64,000 nucleotides of DNA from Methanosarcina acetivorans C2A. Its GTDB lineage: Archaea; Halobacteriota; Methanosarcinia; Methanosarcinales; Methanosarcinaceae. The translations under genes and the position numbers were made by a program. Below are positions 1 through 8,380 of the stretch, piece after piece. The number at the start of each line of letters is the position of its first letter. The stretch's first letter is position 1. Where the stretch lies: NCBI RefSeq assembly GCF_000007345.1, contig NC_003552.1:3596001-3660000 (forward strand). The letters run 5' to 3'. Under the pieces are notes generated by a model that saw nothing but the letters and a program-made list of their open reading frames with translations, was not told the DNA's origin and made no database searches.

Positions 1-344
1 GCCTTTTCCGGGTCTTTGAAAAGAGAAAGGGCAGCTACTATCAAAATAAGGTCAAAACTCTGTCTTTTGAAAGGCAGGAACTCGGCAACTCCAAGCACGA
101 CTTGCATACCTCTTTTTTCTGCTATCTTTGCCATTGATCCTGCAGGTTCAAGCCCATACCTTATCCCGAGGGGAACTGCAAACCTGCCAGTTCCAGCCCC
201 GATTTCAAGGGTTTTAAGAATTCCCGGATTTTCCGGGATGAACGTTTTCAGGGCAAGAAGTTCGGATTCGTATGCAGGTTTATATTTTTCATACCAAGCA
301 TCGTATTTTTCTGCATATCTTTCGAAGGCTTCCCAGGATTTTAT
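1..344 (-). CDS. SAM-dependent methyltransferase (partial, runs off left edge)
   Basis: Reading the minus strand from about 344 to the window edge gives a continuous protein beginning KSWEAFERYAEKYDAWYEKY and containing the class I methyltransferase motif I (LEIGAGTGRF), a motif II-like acidic stretch and a post-motif LPFKRQSFDLI. It would transfer a methyl group from SAM to an unknown acceptor. No ATG, GTG or TTG lies in frame ahead of this conserved start. Instead GAGAGGG (351-357) is followed after 6 nt by ATA at 344-342. An IS end starts at 367, only 10 bp beyond that Shine-Dalgarno, so the original promoter has probably been displaced. Family assignment is firm; substrate unknown; expression doubtful. 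Confidence 0.7.
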   Translation of the reverse strand, partial: MKSWEAFERYAEKYDAWYEKYKPAYESELLALKTFIPENPGILKTLEIGAGTGRFAVPLGIRYGLEPAGSMAKIAEKRGMQVVLGVAEFLPFKRQSFDLILIVAALSLFKDPEK

Positions 345-366
345 TAAAATCCCTCTCGATGAATTT

Positions 367-390
367 TGTTTTATCCCAAAATTAGTTCGC
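367..390 (+). repeat. Isolated terminal repeat of the 62.9-kb IS type
   Basis: TGTTTTATCCC plus AAATTA and TTCGC here match the left terminal repeat of the complete IS at 62934 at about 22 of 24 positions. The element would extend rightwards, but no transposase and no opposite end were found before the next gene. It is read as a solo end or decayed copy lying just upstream of the partial methyltransferase. Confidence 0.55.
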
Positions 391-810
391 TTTTTTAATT
401 TCTTTTGCTGTAGTTATATATCATATACATGCGACTCACTGTTTACTTCAACTTCGAATTTGCTTTATTTTACATGATCACTCCACAATATCAGAATGGA
501 ATTGAAATTTACTCAATGTTCTACATTTTGCTCCATCTGCTGCGGTATCATGTATTGAACATTCAAACCGATTTGAATCTGCGAAATAATTTCAGGATAC
601 AATATAAAAAGTATAAAATAAAGACATAATCGGGATGAAGGAGTTACTCCTCAATCCCGTCTCTTTTCGTGCTGGTCGAGTTATTTGATTGCGGTCTCTA
701 TGAAACCAGGCTTTATGTCAACTCCTTTTTGTTGATTCGTAAGTAATTGTTTTTGTTTAGTTTGCAGATGTCTCTTAGTCTGTAGATCCCTCCGATTCCA
801 CTGTAGATAT
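391..810. other. Intergenic, AT-rich, one strong hairpin
   Basis: No convincing gene. Open frames here are AT-rich, lack a ribosome binding site and have no family resemblance. The only clear structure is the hairpin at 631-659. Confidence 0.5.
631..659. terminator. Double-arm hairpin
   Basis: CGGGAT pairs with ATCCCG and, inside it, AGGAGT pairs with ACTCCT around a single T, with a 2-nt mismatch between the arms. It lies downstream of the beta-helix gene that ends at 811 on the minus strand, so it may act as a terminator or be part of a small repeat. No U-tract follows on either strand. Confidence 0.35.
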
Positions 811-2853
811 TTACATTTGGTCATCCATGGATTCCGTTTGGTTATCTGTGGATATTTCCGTTTGGTTATCCGTAGACTCCGTTTGGTTATCCATAGACTC
901 CGTTTGGTTATCCAGAGATTCCGTTTGGTTATCCAGAGATTCCGTTTGGTTATCCAGAGATTCCGTTTGGTTGTCTGTTACATCTACAGGAGTTGTGGGT
1001 TGCCCTGGTATAGAGGCAGTTACAAGCGGGAGGTAATCCGTATAGCCACTGGTTCCGATATTGTACACTCCGTCTGCAATGCCGTCTCCATCCGCATCCG
1101 TTGCAGTCTGGGAAAAGCCGGTACCATCAGGTTTTGCCCAGAGGTTTCCTCCTATGTAGGGTCCACCCGCAATATTCGTACCTGCGGTTTTTGTTGTGTT
1201 CCAGACATTTCCAAAGCTTCCAGGTTTAATATTTGCGTTAACGTTGTTGTTCAGGTAGTTATTAAACACTGTATTGTTGTTGCTTGTAGAAGTCATATAA
1301 AGGCCTGAAACACCGTTTGAAACAATATTATTGCCTGAAATCGTATTATCACTGGAAGTGCTCAGGTGGATGCCCCGGTTGCTGTTGGAAGCGTCATTTT
1401 CCGAGATGTTGTTTTCTGAGGAGTAAGTCAGCAGTATTGCGTATTCGCTGTTGTCCAGAACAGTATTGTTCAAAAGCGTGTTCCTGTTTGATTTTGTAAG
1501 GAAAACTCCCCTATTATTGCCGGAAGCTTCGTTGCTATTTAAGTTATTGTTACTCGAATCTCCGAGGTAGATCCCGTAAGCGCGATTATAGCTTGCTAAG
1601 TTGCCGGTCAGGTCATTATAATTGCTTGAGTTTTCCAGGACAATGCCATGATCCTCGCTTTCACTCACATCGTTGTTCGAGAGGACATTCCATCCCGAGC
1701 GCAGCAGGTAAGCTCCGTACCTGTTTTTCACAGCATTGTTGTTTAAAAGCGTATTGTAATTGGAATCCTCCAGGTTAAGTCCTCTTCCTCCGTTCTGCAT
1801 AGTGTTATTAAGAACGGTACTGTTGCTGGAAAAAGCCAGGTCTATTCCAATTGTGTTGTTCGCCAGTATGTTCTCGCTTACATTACAGTTAGTAGAGTTC
1901 AGGAATGAAATTCCGGAGTAGAAATTATCCGAAACCGAATTTTCTAAGACATCGTTGTTTCCTGCAGATGTGATCTGAATACCTCTTCCATTATTTGAAG
2001 CCAGATTCCCCGATAGCATACTTTCCCTTGTCCTTAACAGGAAAATACCTCTACTGTTGTTTAATGCTGTGTTGTTTACCAGGTTGTTACTACTGGAATC
2101 CTTCAGATAGATGCCATAGATTATATTGGAATCTGCCGTATTGCCGGTCAGGTTGCAGTTACTTGAACTCGCAAGGTAAATACCATAATCTCCATTTGAA
2201 CTTACAATGTTGTTTTCAAGGCTGGTGTTACTGGAGCTTTCCAGGACAATACCGTGGTCGGCGCTCATACTTATTGTGTTATCCGAGAGCGTATTCCCTT
2301 CAGAGACAAGCAAATATATTCCAAACCTCTGATTCGAAATTGTGTTTCCTGAAGCCCTGTTATAGTTTGATCTCTCGATATTAATTGCTCTCTTACCATC
2401 TACTGCCGTATTGTTGAGTATAAGGTTATAATTTGACTGTTTAAGGTATATTCCCAGGGTGTCATTTGCTAACCTGTTATTTTCGATGATACAGTTGCCG
2501 GACCTTACAAGGTAAACCCCTGCACGGTCTGTTCCGGCACCATTAATGCCGAACCCTGTAATTGTTACGTTATTTGCTTCGACATAAAATACATCCTCAG
2601 ATTGACTGTTCGCTATAATTGTAGTATCTTCGGGGTTCCCGGAAGCTGACCTTATTATCAGGTCCCCAGTTGTTATCCTGAGATTATCAGTATAACTTCC
2701 GGGACTCACGACAACCTCATCCCCCGGAACAGTATTATTAACTGCGTCCTGTATTGATTCTCCTGGCTGGACAATAATCTCAGTTGCAGTTCCTATACCC
2801 GAGCTTAACATAAAGACGAGTAAGGCTAAAAATAGAGCGATAAACCTTTGTAT
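811..2853 (-). CDS. Secreted right-handed beta-helix (NosD/PbH1) surface protein
   Basis: The protein has a hydrophobic signal segment ending at about GIGTATE, then PGESIQDAVNN, the start typical of NosD/CASH proteins. About 550 residues of short N-rich beta-helix rungs follow (repeats of the type N-N-S/T-x-x-G-I-Y-L). A GGNLWAKPDGTGFSQT segment closes the helix, and seven-residue DNQTES(L/M/T) repeats form the tail. It is presumably exported and surface-exposed; its ligand is unknown. A TTG at 2871 is in frame but has no Shine-Dalgarno. GGGGG at 2860-2864 lies inside that reading and sits 6 nt before ATA at 2853, which is used here as the start. The tail lacks an obvious anchor. Confidence 0.85.
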   Translation of the reverse strand: MQRFIALFLALLVFMLSSGIGTATEIIVQPGESIQDAVNNTVPGDEVVVSPGSYTDNLRITTGDLIIRSASGNPEDTTIIANSQSEDVFYVEANNVTITGFGINGAGTDRAGVYLVRSGNCIIENNRLANDTLGIYLKQSNYNLILNNTAVDGKRAINIERSNYNRASGNTISNQRFGIYLLVSEGNTLSDNTISMSADHGIVLESSSNTSLENNIVSSNGDYGIYLASSSNCNLTGNTADSNIIYGIYLKDSSSNNLVNNTALNNSRGIFLLRTRESMLSGNLASNNGRGIQITSAGNNDVLENSVSDNFYSGISFLNSTNCNVSENILANNTIGIDLAFSSNSTVLNNTMQNGGRGLNLEDSNYNTLLNNNAVKNRYGAYLLRSGWNVLSNNDVSESEDHGIVLENSSNYNDLTGNLASYNRAYGIYLGDSSNNNLNSNEASGNNRGVFLTKSNRNTLLNNTVLDNSEYAILLTYSSENNISENDASNSNRGIHLSTSSDNTISGNNIVSNGVSGLYMTSTSNNNTVFNNYLNNNVNANIKPGSFGNVWNTTKTAGTNIAGGPYIGGNLWAKPDGTGFSQTATDADGDGIADGVYNIGTSGYTDYLPLVTASIPGQPTTPVDVTDNQTESLDNQTESLDNQTESLDNQTESMDNQTESTDNQTEISTDNQTESMDDQM
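829..980 (-). repeat. 21-bp in-frame repeats coding for DNQTES(L)
   Basis: Several nearly identical 21-bp units at the 3' end of the beta-helix gene encode a seven-residue Asn/Gln/Thr/Glu/Ser repeat with potential N-glycosylation sequons (NQT). Copy number probably varies between strains by slippage. Confidence 0.8.
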
Positions 2854-2871
2854 ATAAATCCCCCACGCCAA

Positions 2872-3183
2872 TATTTTTATTAGTTTAATTTATATTCCAC
2901 AACATAAAATAAACATGCAATAATATAAATCTATTAGAAAATAACATCAGAATAATACCCGTAAAAGTACGCGGAGAAGAGTGTCAATACCAATCCGTTG
3001 GGCCAAACTCAAGAATATGAGTTAAAAAGTAAGAAGAAAGCAATTCAGGAAAAAGAATAAAGCAGAAAGAAAAAGAAAAACAAAAGGAAAGAAGAAAAAC
3101 AAAAGGAAAGCAGGATGAAGGTATCAAACCTCCCCCATTTCTTTTCTGAACTTAAAATCATATTCTTGTCTTTAATCTACGGC
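2872..3183. other. Intergenic between two beta-helix genes
   Basis: AT-rich with polypurine runs (repeated aaagaaaaacaaaagg around 3060-3105). It must contain the promoter of the gene ending at 811. No further gene seen. Confidence 0.5.
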
Positions 3184-6006
3184 TTATTTCTTCTTATACA
3201 GGAATAATGTAAGCAGACCAGCCACACCATAAAGCATCTCAAAGCCTGGCATGCCCATACCTTCTTCCTGTTCAGTTTCTTGCTCAACTTCCGATCCTGT
3301 GTCCCCCGTGTTCTCTTCAGAGTTTTCAGACTCATCTTCTGACTGTATTTCAGCTGCAGTTTCTTCCTGAGAGGCGCTTGCCTTACCTGTTATTGCAAAG
3401 GAAGAGAAACCTGGGGTTTCGGCTGTGAAATACAGGTATTTGTTATCTTCCCCTGACAGACTGGCTGGCAGCTGCTCCCAGGTTTTGTTGCTGTATCTGT
3501 TCAGGATAATGGAAGACTGGTCGATCTTTTCATCCTGGACCCAGGCCTTTTCAACCTTGAAACCGATTACAGGGTTTTCGATGTTCTTTGAGGTTGCATA
3601 CCCGCTGTTTCCAACCCAGATGTTAAAGAACTTATAGACCTTATCCGAAGGCGTTCCTGAGACAAGGGTAGATTGATTTTTTAACTGCTCAGCAATGGTT
3701 GTGGTTTTACCTGCGGTCTTCTTTGCATCAAAGCCCACATATACAACACAGGTTGCATTCTTCGCAAAATTAAACTTTATAGCCTTGTCGTTCGTGATGA
3801 AGACCTGGGAAAGTTCCTTTACTTCAACGTTACTTGAAGCTTCGGGAGATCCCCCTCCACCGCCACCACCACTGCTTCCACCACTGCTCTTCTTTTCCAC
3901 AGTTATTGTGGTAGTTTTTATATCCGTGCCGTTTGCATTGATTGCGGTCAGTTTAGCTGTGTAAGTCCCTCTGGAAGTGTATGTGTAAGAGAAGCTTGTC
4001 TCATTCGAGTCCTCGACTCCGTCACCATTAATGTCCCAGCTCCTTCCTGTTGCATTCTGTGAAGTGTCAGTAAAGAGGACTGTAAGGGGATAATAACCGC
4101 CGGTCTTATCCACTGTGAAATTTGCTACGGGAAGAATTTCAGTTTCATTATCTTCATCTCCTCCCTCTTCCAGCACGGTTATAACCGCAGTTTTTGAATC
4201 CGTGCCGTTCGGGTTGCTTACTGTCAGGTTAACAGTATAGCTTCCTACCATTGAATAAGAATGGATTGGATTCTGCTCACTTGAATTGTTCCCATCTCCA
4301 AAGTCCCAGCTCCTTCCTGTTGCATCCTCTGAAAGGTCGGTAAACTGGACTGCAAGAGGCGCATATCCGCTGCTAACGTTGGTACTGAAGTTTGCAACAG
4401 GAACTACAGGTGGAGCAACAGCTACAAGCGGGAAGCGGTCTATAACGTTTTCTGTGGTAAATTCTTTAATAACACCATCCTCATCTGTAATACCGTCCCC
4501 ATCTGTGTCACCGTAAATTTGAGAGTGTCCGCTTCCATCAGGTTTTCCCCAGAAGTTTCCTCCAATGTATGGCCCGCCAGCAATACTTGTGCCTGCAGTC
4601 TTGGTTATGTACCAGGTGTTTGAAGGATTTTTTATCCTTGCATTGTTTTTGCTATTAAAGTAGTTGTCAAAAATTAGGTTATCATTACTGGCGGCACACA
4701 TACCGATACTGAAGTTAATGCACGAGGTTATGATATTGCTTGAGATATCGTTGCTATCAGAAGAGTTCAAATAAATTCCAAAGCTGTTTTTAGAAGCCGT
4801 ATTTCTTGAAAGGTTATTGTTGTTGGAAAGTGAGAGTGCTATCCCCTCTTTGGTAGTATCCGAGAGCGTATTGTTAGAAATAGTGATCCCACTTGAACTA
4901 AGGACGTTGATGCCTTTCTCACCGCTCGAAACTACATTATCGAGCAGGAAATTATTGCTGGAATTCACCAGGTAGAACCCATAATGAGTGTTAGAATTTA
5001 CAGTGTTGCCGATGAGTTTGTTATTATTGCCAGCGTTTTCAAGCATAATCCCACTCCCAGTGTTTGAATTCACAATATTGCCTGAAAGTGTATTTTCACT
5101 GGCAGAGGACTGTAGATATATTCCTTTGCTGTTTTGAGATGCATTGTTAATGCTCAGGTAATTGTTGTTGGAATTTGCAAGCCAGATGCCATTACCATTG
5201 TTCAACCTGACAGTATTGTTGATAAGGTTGTTGCCGCTACCGGCATTGTCCAGAATTATGCCGCTCATTAAATTCGAATTTACCTGGTTGTCTGAAAGTG
5301 TGTTTGTACTGGACTTTAAGGTCAGGTAAATGCCTCTGTTATTTCCAGAAGCACTATTGCTTGTAAGGTTGTTGTTGTCGGAATACCGCATGGCGATTCC
5401 ATAGTCGCCTTTTGAAACTGTATTTCTTTGAAGATCATTGTTGTGAGAATTATTCAGGAAAATGTTATGAGTGCTCGAACCCAGGATGTCATTAGAAACC
5501 GTGTTGTCCGAAATTAGATTCCCTGAAGAAAATACCAAGTTGATTCCATTGGTATTGTTGTACATCTTATTGCTTTCCAGCTTGGTATTATTTGAATTTG
5601 ACAGATAGATACCGAAAAGCAGGTTTGAATATACCACATTATTTTCTAAAATGCTGTCTTTTGAATTTTCCAGAACTATACCGTGGAGTCCTCCAGAAAC
5701 AGTAAGTCCCTGAATTGTTACGTGATCCACATTCTGTATTTTGATCACGTATGTAGACGAGTTGTCCGCAACAATTTTCGTGTCCTCAGGCTCCCCGGAA
5801 GATCTGATTTCCAGGTCATCTTTGTTTATGAAGATGTTTTCAGTATAAGTTCCGGGTGCGACGATAATTTCATCACCTGGATCCGCACTGTCCACTGCAT
5901 TCTGTATTGAAAACGTAGAATTAGCATGAATTACATCCGCTGCCCCTACAAAAGAGTTTAGGGTGAGTATGAGAGTAGTTAGTAGTAAAATCCTTAATAT
6001 GTTTAT
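3184..6006 (-). CDS. Beta-helix/double-PKD surface protein with PGF-pre-PGF domain and PGF-CTERM-like tail
   Basis: Order: signal segment (NILRILLLTTLILTL), PbH1 beta-helix rungs, GGNFWGKPDGSGHSQ closing segment, two PKD domains (each with a SWDFGDG or SWDINGDG core and HSY/YTSRGTYT strands), a GGGGGGG linker, a PGF-pre-PGF-type domain, an acidic stalk, then MPGF followed by a hydrophobic helix and KKK. The last part matches tripartite PGF-CTERM signals that archaeosortase A processes. The first in-frame GTG (5895) cuts the protein inside the conserved SIQNAVDSADPGDE start and removes the signal peptide. Upstream codons stay open to 6012 but hold no ATG, GTG or TTG. GGAGGG at 6013-6018 is 6 nt before ATA at 6006, taken here as the start. 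Confidence 0.85.
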   Translation of the reverse strand: MNILRILLLTTLILTLNSFVGAADVIHANSTFSIQNAVDSADPGDEIIVAPGTYTENIFINKDDLEIRSSGEPEDTKIVADNSSTYVIKIQNVDHVTIQGLTVSGGLHGIVLENSKDSILENNVVYSNLLFGIYLSNSNNTKLESNKMYNNTNGINLVFSSGNLISDNTVSNDILGSSTHNIFLNNSHNNDLQRNTVSKGDYGIAMRYSDNNNLTSNSASGNNRGIYLTLKSSTNTLSDNQVNSNLMSGIILDNAGSGNNLINNTVRLNNGNGIWLANSNNNYLSINNASQNSKGIYLQSSASENTLSGNIVNSNTGSGIMLENAGNNNKLIGNTVNSNTHYGFYLVNSSNNFLLDNVVSSGEKGINVLSSSGITISNNTLSDTTKEGIALSLSNNNNLSRNTASKNSFGIYLNSSDSNDISSNIITSCINFSIGMCAASNDNLIFDNYFNSKNNARIKNPSNTWYITKTAGTSIAGGPYIGGNFWGKPDGSGHSQIYGDTDGDGITDEDGVIKEFTTENVIDRFPLVAVAPPVVPVANFSTNVSSGYAPLAVQFTDLSEDATGRSWDFGDGNNSSEQNPIHSYSMVGSYTVNLTVSNPNGTDSKTAVITVLEEGGDEDNETEILPVANFTVDKTGGYYPLTVLFTDTSQNATGRSWDINGDGVEDSNETSFSYTYTSRGTYTAKLTAINANGTDIKTTTITVEKKSSGGSSGGGGGGGSPEASSNVEVKELSQVFITNDKAIKFNFAKNATCVVYVGFDAKKTAGKTTTIAEQLKNQSTLVSGTPSDKVYKFFNIWVGNSGYATSKNIENPVIGFKVEKAWVQDEKIDQSSIILNRYSNKTWEQLPASLSGEDNKYLYFTAETPGFSSFAITGKASASQEETAAEIQSEDESENSEENTGDTGSEVEQETEQEEGMGMPGFEMLYGVAGLLTLFLYKKK

Positions 6007-6079
6007 TCGTATCCCTCCCTCTACAAGTCAAGGAAATTTGTAATGATACTTCCTCCAATTAATTAGAAATTAACAACGT

Positions 6080-6095
6080 GTACATATAAATGTAC
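6080..6095 (-). promoter_or_regulatory. TATA box within a palindrome, upstream of the PKD/beta-helix gene
   Basis: GTACAT-ATAA-ATGTAC is a perfect 6-bp inverted repeat. On the minus strand it contains TTTATATG, a plausible archaeal TATA element about 75-85 nt before the proposed start. A dyad covering a TATA box suggests a repressor site; this is inference. Confidence 0.45.
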
Positions 6096-6739
6096 TGGTT
6101 CTATTTAATATTTTTCAAAAGTAATATTTCCAGCAAAATCCGGACAAATAATAACTATGTTTATTGAAATTTATTTTATATCATTTTTACCAAAATTAGC
6201 TTAGTTTCCAGTTTTACTCTAATAAAATTTAGATTTATTATGCCATTAGAGCACTATTCTTCTTATTTTGTCTAGTCAAAATCCATTTCGTTTCAGTTGT
6301 ATAACATTTTATATATATAGATAGTATTTTTCAAACAATAGGATCAATTTTTCCTTGGGAATATAATTATTTTAATGTCAGAGAGAAAAATTAATATATT
6401 AACACTGTTTACCCCGGAAAAAGTGATATCTTCTCTAAAATATAACCTCAGAACAGCGTGCATAATCCGGAAATTAGAAATGCAAAAAATAAAAGAGAAG
6501 AAACAAAAGTTAAGAAAAAACACTGGAAGGAAAAATACTCAAAAGACAAAGGAACTGAGGAGGGAATGGACATATAAAAATGGGAGAAAAAAATGGGAGA
6601 AAAAAACCCATCATTCCTGTCCGAAGAATCTTTTATCCTTAAACGAATCGGACATCCTTAAATAAATCGGACCTGTCAAAAAATCTCAATTCCCGGATAG
6701 TAAACTGATTCCTTCTCCCAATACTCGTTTTCCTGGATT
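6096..6739. other. Intergenic, AT-rich
   Basis: Very AT-rich with a TATATATAGATAG tract near 6312. A Lys-rich open frame at 6375-6665 (plus) was considered and not accepted. Nothing else recognised. Confidence 0.5.
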
Positions 6740-8380
6740 TCAATATGAGGTTTCCTGTTTTGTCCTTCTATTGTATTCTTTATATTCATCCGCTTTTTTA
6801 TCCTGAAGGTAGACGTATTCGTACTCGGGATAATTGAGCCTTCTTCTGTACTCTTCTCTGGCTTCAGCCTGGCAGCGGTCACAGGCGTAAATTGGGACCG
6901 AAACCCCGAATATTCTGGTATCGTTTATGCTCCTGTGAGCCTGGGAGTCTATGGTCACATAACCCTGGCAGTCAGGGCACATCCTGACAGTTTCCTCCTG
7001 GAATTCCTGTATCATATCGGTGTCGTAGAAGATCTGTTTTTTCCGACGGTAGAAGTCTCCGTGTTTTGCCACCTCCGCCGCTACAAGCCTATCCCTGTTT
7101 TTCCAGTTTTCAAGCTGGGTTGCAACAACTTCTTCCAGGACCCGCCTGTCCCTTGCAGCCTGGACAAACATTCCGGGCTTGAAGTCAGGTTCCTTTACAC
7201 AGGAATAGTCAAGCCCGGCCATAGCAAGAATTATTCCTGTATTCACATAGGGCAGCGCGCTCTGGATAGCATAGCCTCCTTCAAGCACTGCCATGTCAGG
7301 GGCAAGTTTCTCATTCAATTTTGCATAGCCCTGTGTGGAAAAGCGCATGTTTGCAAGCGGGTCTGTATAATGGTTGTCCTGCCCTGCAGAATTGAGGACG
7401 AGTTCGGGCTTAAAGTCTCTGAGAATGGGCAGCACCAGGGTATCGAGTACATAGTGGATGCCCTCATCAGGTGTCCCGGGAGGTAGAGGAATATTGATTG
7501 TCCTTCCAAGGGCTTTAGGGCCTCCCAATTCATATGTGAAACCCGACCCCGGAAATATCGTCCTTCCGTCCTGGTGGAAGGAGATAAAAAGCACGTCAGG
7601 GTCGTTGTAAAAAATCTCCTGCGTCCCGTCCCCGTGGTGGACATCCGTGTCCACGATTGCGATTCTGCGGATTCCATACTTCTTTCTCAGGTACTCGACA
7701 AGGATTGCTTCATTATTGATATTGCAAAAGCCGCGGTTTCCATGGGATACTGCCATTGCATGGTGCCCTGGAGGGCGGACAAGGGCAAAAGCATTTTTTA
7801 CTTCTTCCCGCATGAGCGCATCAGCAAGGACCAGGCAGCTGCCTGATGCAATCAGGTGAGGGGTTGTAGCCTGGGCTTTTATATCAGGAACACAGAAATG
7901 CACCCTTGCAATGTCCCTGAAAGCTGCAAGGCGGGGCTTGTACTCCGCAATTTGCGGGAGATCCATAAGTCCTTCTTCAAAGATCTGATCCCGCGTATAG
8001 AGGAGACGTTCCTCTCTTTCCGGATGGGTTGGAGAAATTGCCCAGTCAAAAGCCGGGAAGAAAATAAGGCCTGTCTTTTTTGCTCCTGACCGGTCTGCCG
8101 GAACCATGGGCTTATTTTCCTGTTCTTTCTCAGGCTCAATCTTCAATTCGTTTTCAGATTTTATTTTTGATTTGTCTTTCGTTTCTTTTTCCGGTTCATT
8201 TTCCAGTTCATTATTCAATAAATCTTCAGATTTATGCTCTGAAGTTTTTGTTTTCATCGCAGCTTCCTCTACTCTATCAGGCTTAATGGTCTCTTCTTTT
8301 AGTTCTTTTTTCTCTGTCCCGGCATTTTTTTCTGCTCCGCCTTTGAGGGCATCCTTAATTCTTCCAAGCCCGAGTTTCAT
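6740..8380 (-). CDS. Histone deacetylase/acetylpolyamine amidohydrolase family protein
   Basis: About 100 N-terminal residues are a Lys/Glu-rich, low-complexity linker. A full arginase-fold deacetylase domain follows: RPPGHHAM with the catalytic His pair, then DTDVHHGDGT with zinc-ligand Asp and His, SFHQDGRTIFPGSG, and NSAGQDNHYTDP with the third ligand Asp. The C-terminus adds two CxxC pairs (CPDC, CDRC) that may bind another metal. Such enzymes remove acetyl or acyl groups from lysines or polyamines; here the substrate is unknown. ATG at 8380 follows GGAGGG, so it is preferred over the ATG at 8398. It overlaps the upstream gene's stop as ATGA, indicating translational coupling. Confidence 0.88.
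   Translation of the reverse strand: MKLGLGRIKDALKGGAEKNAGTEKKELKEETIKPDRVEEAAMKTKTSEHKSEDLLNNELENEPEKETKDKSKIKSENELKIEPEKEQENKPMVPADRSGAKKTGLIFFPAFDWAISPTHPEREERLLYTRDQIFEEGLMDLPQIAEYKPRLAAFRDIARVHFCVPDIKAQATTPHLIASGSCLVLADALMREEVKNAFALVRPPGHHAMAVSHGNRGFCNINNEAILVEYLRKKYGIRRIAIVDTDVHHGDGTQEIFYNDPDVLFISFHQDGRTIFPGSGFTYELGGPKALGRTINIPLPPGTPDEGIHYVLDTLVLPILRDFKPELVLNSAGQDNHYTDPLANMRFSTQGYAKLNEKLAPDMAVLEGGYAIQSALPYVNTGIILAMAGLDYSCVKEPDFKPGMFVQAARDRRVLEEVVATQLENWKNRDRLVAAEVAKHGDFYRRKKQIFYDTDMIQEFQEETVRMCPDCQGYVTIDSQAHRSINDTRIFGVSVPIYACDRCQAEAREEYRRRLNYPEYEYVYLQDKKADEYKEYNRRTKQETSY

Noticed and set aside
6375-6665. Plus-strand 96-residue Lys-rich frame
   Set aside because: Low-complexity K/E/N composition follows local A-richness; no Shine-Dalgarno, no family.
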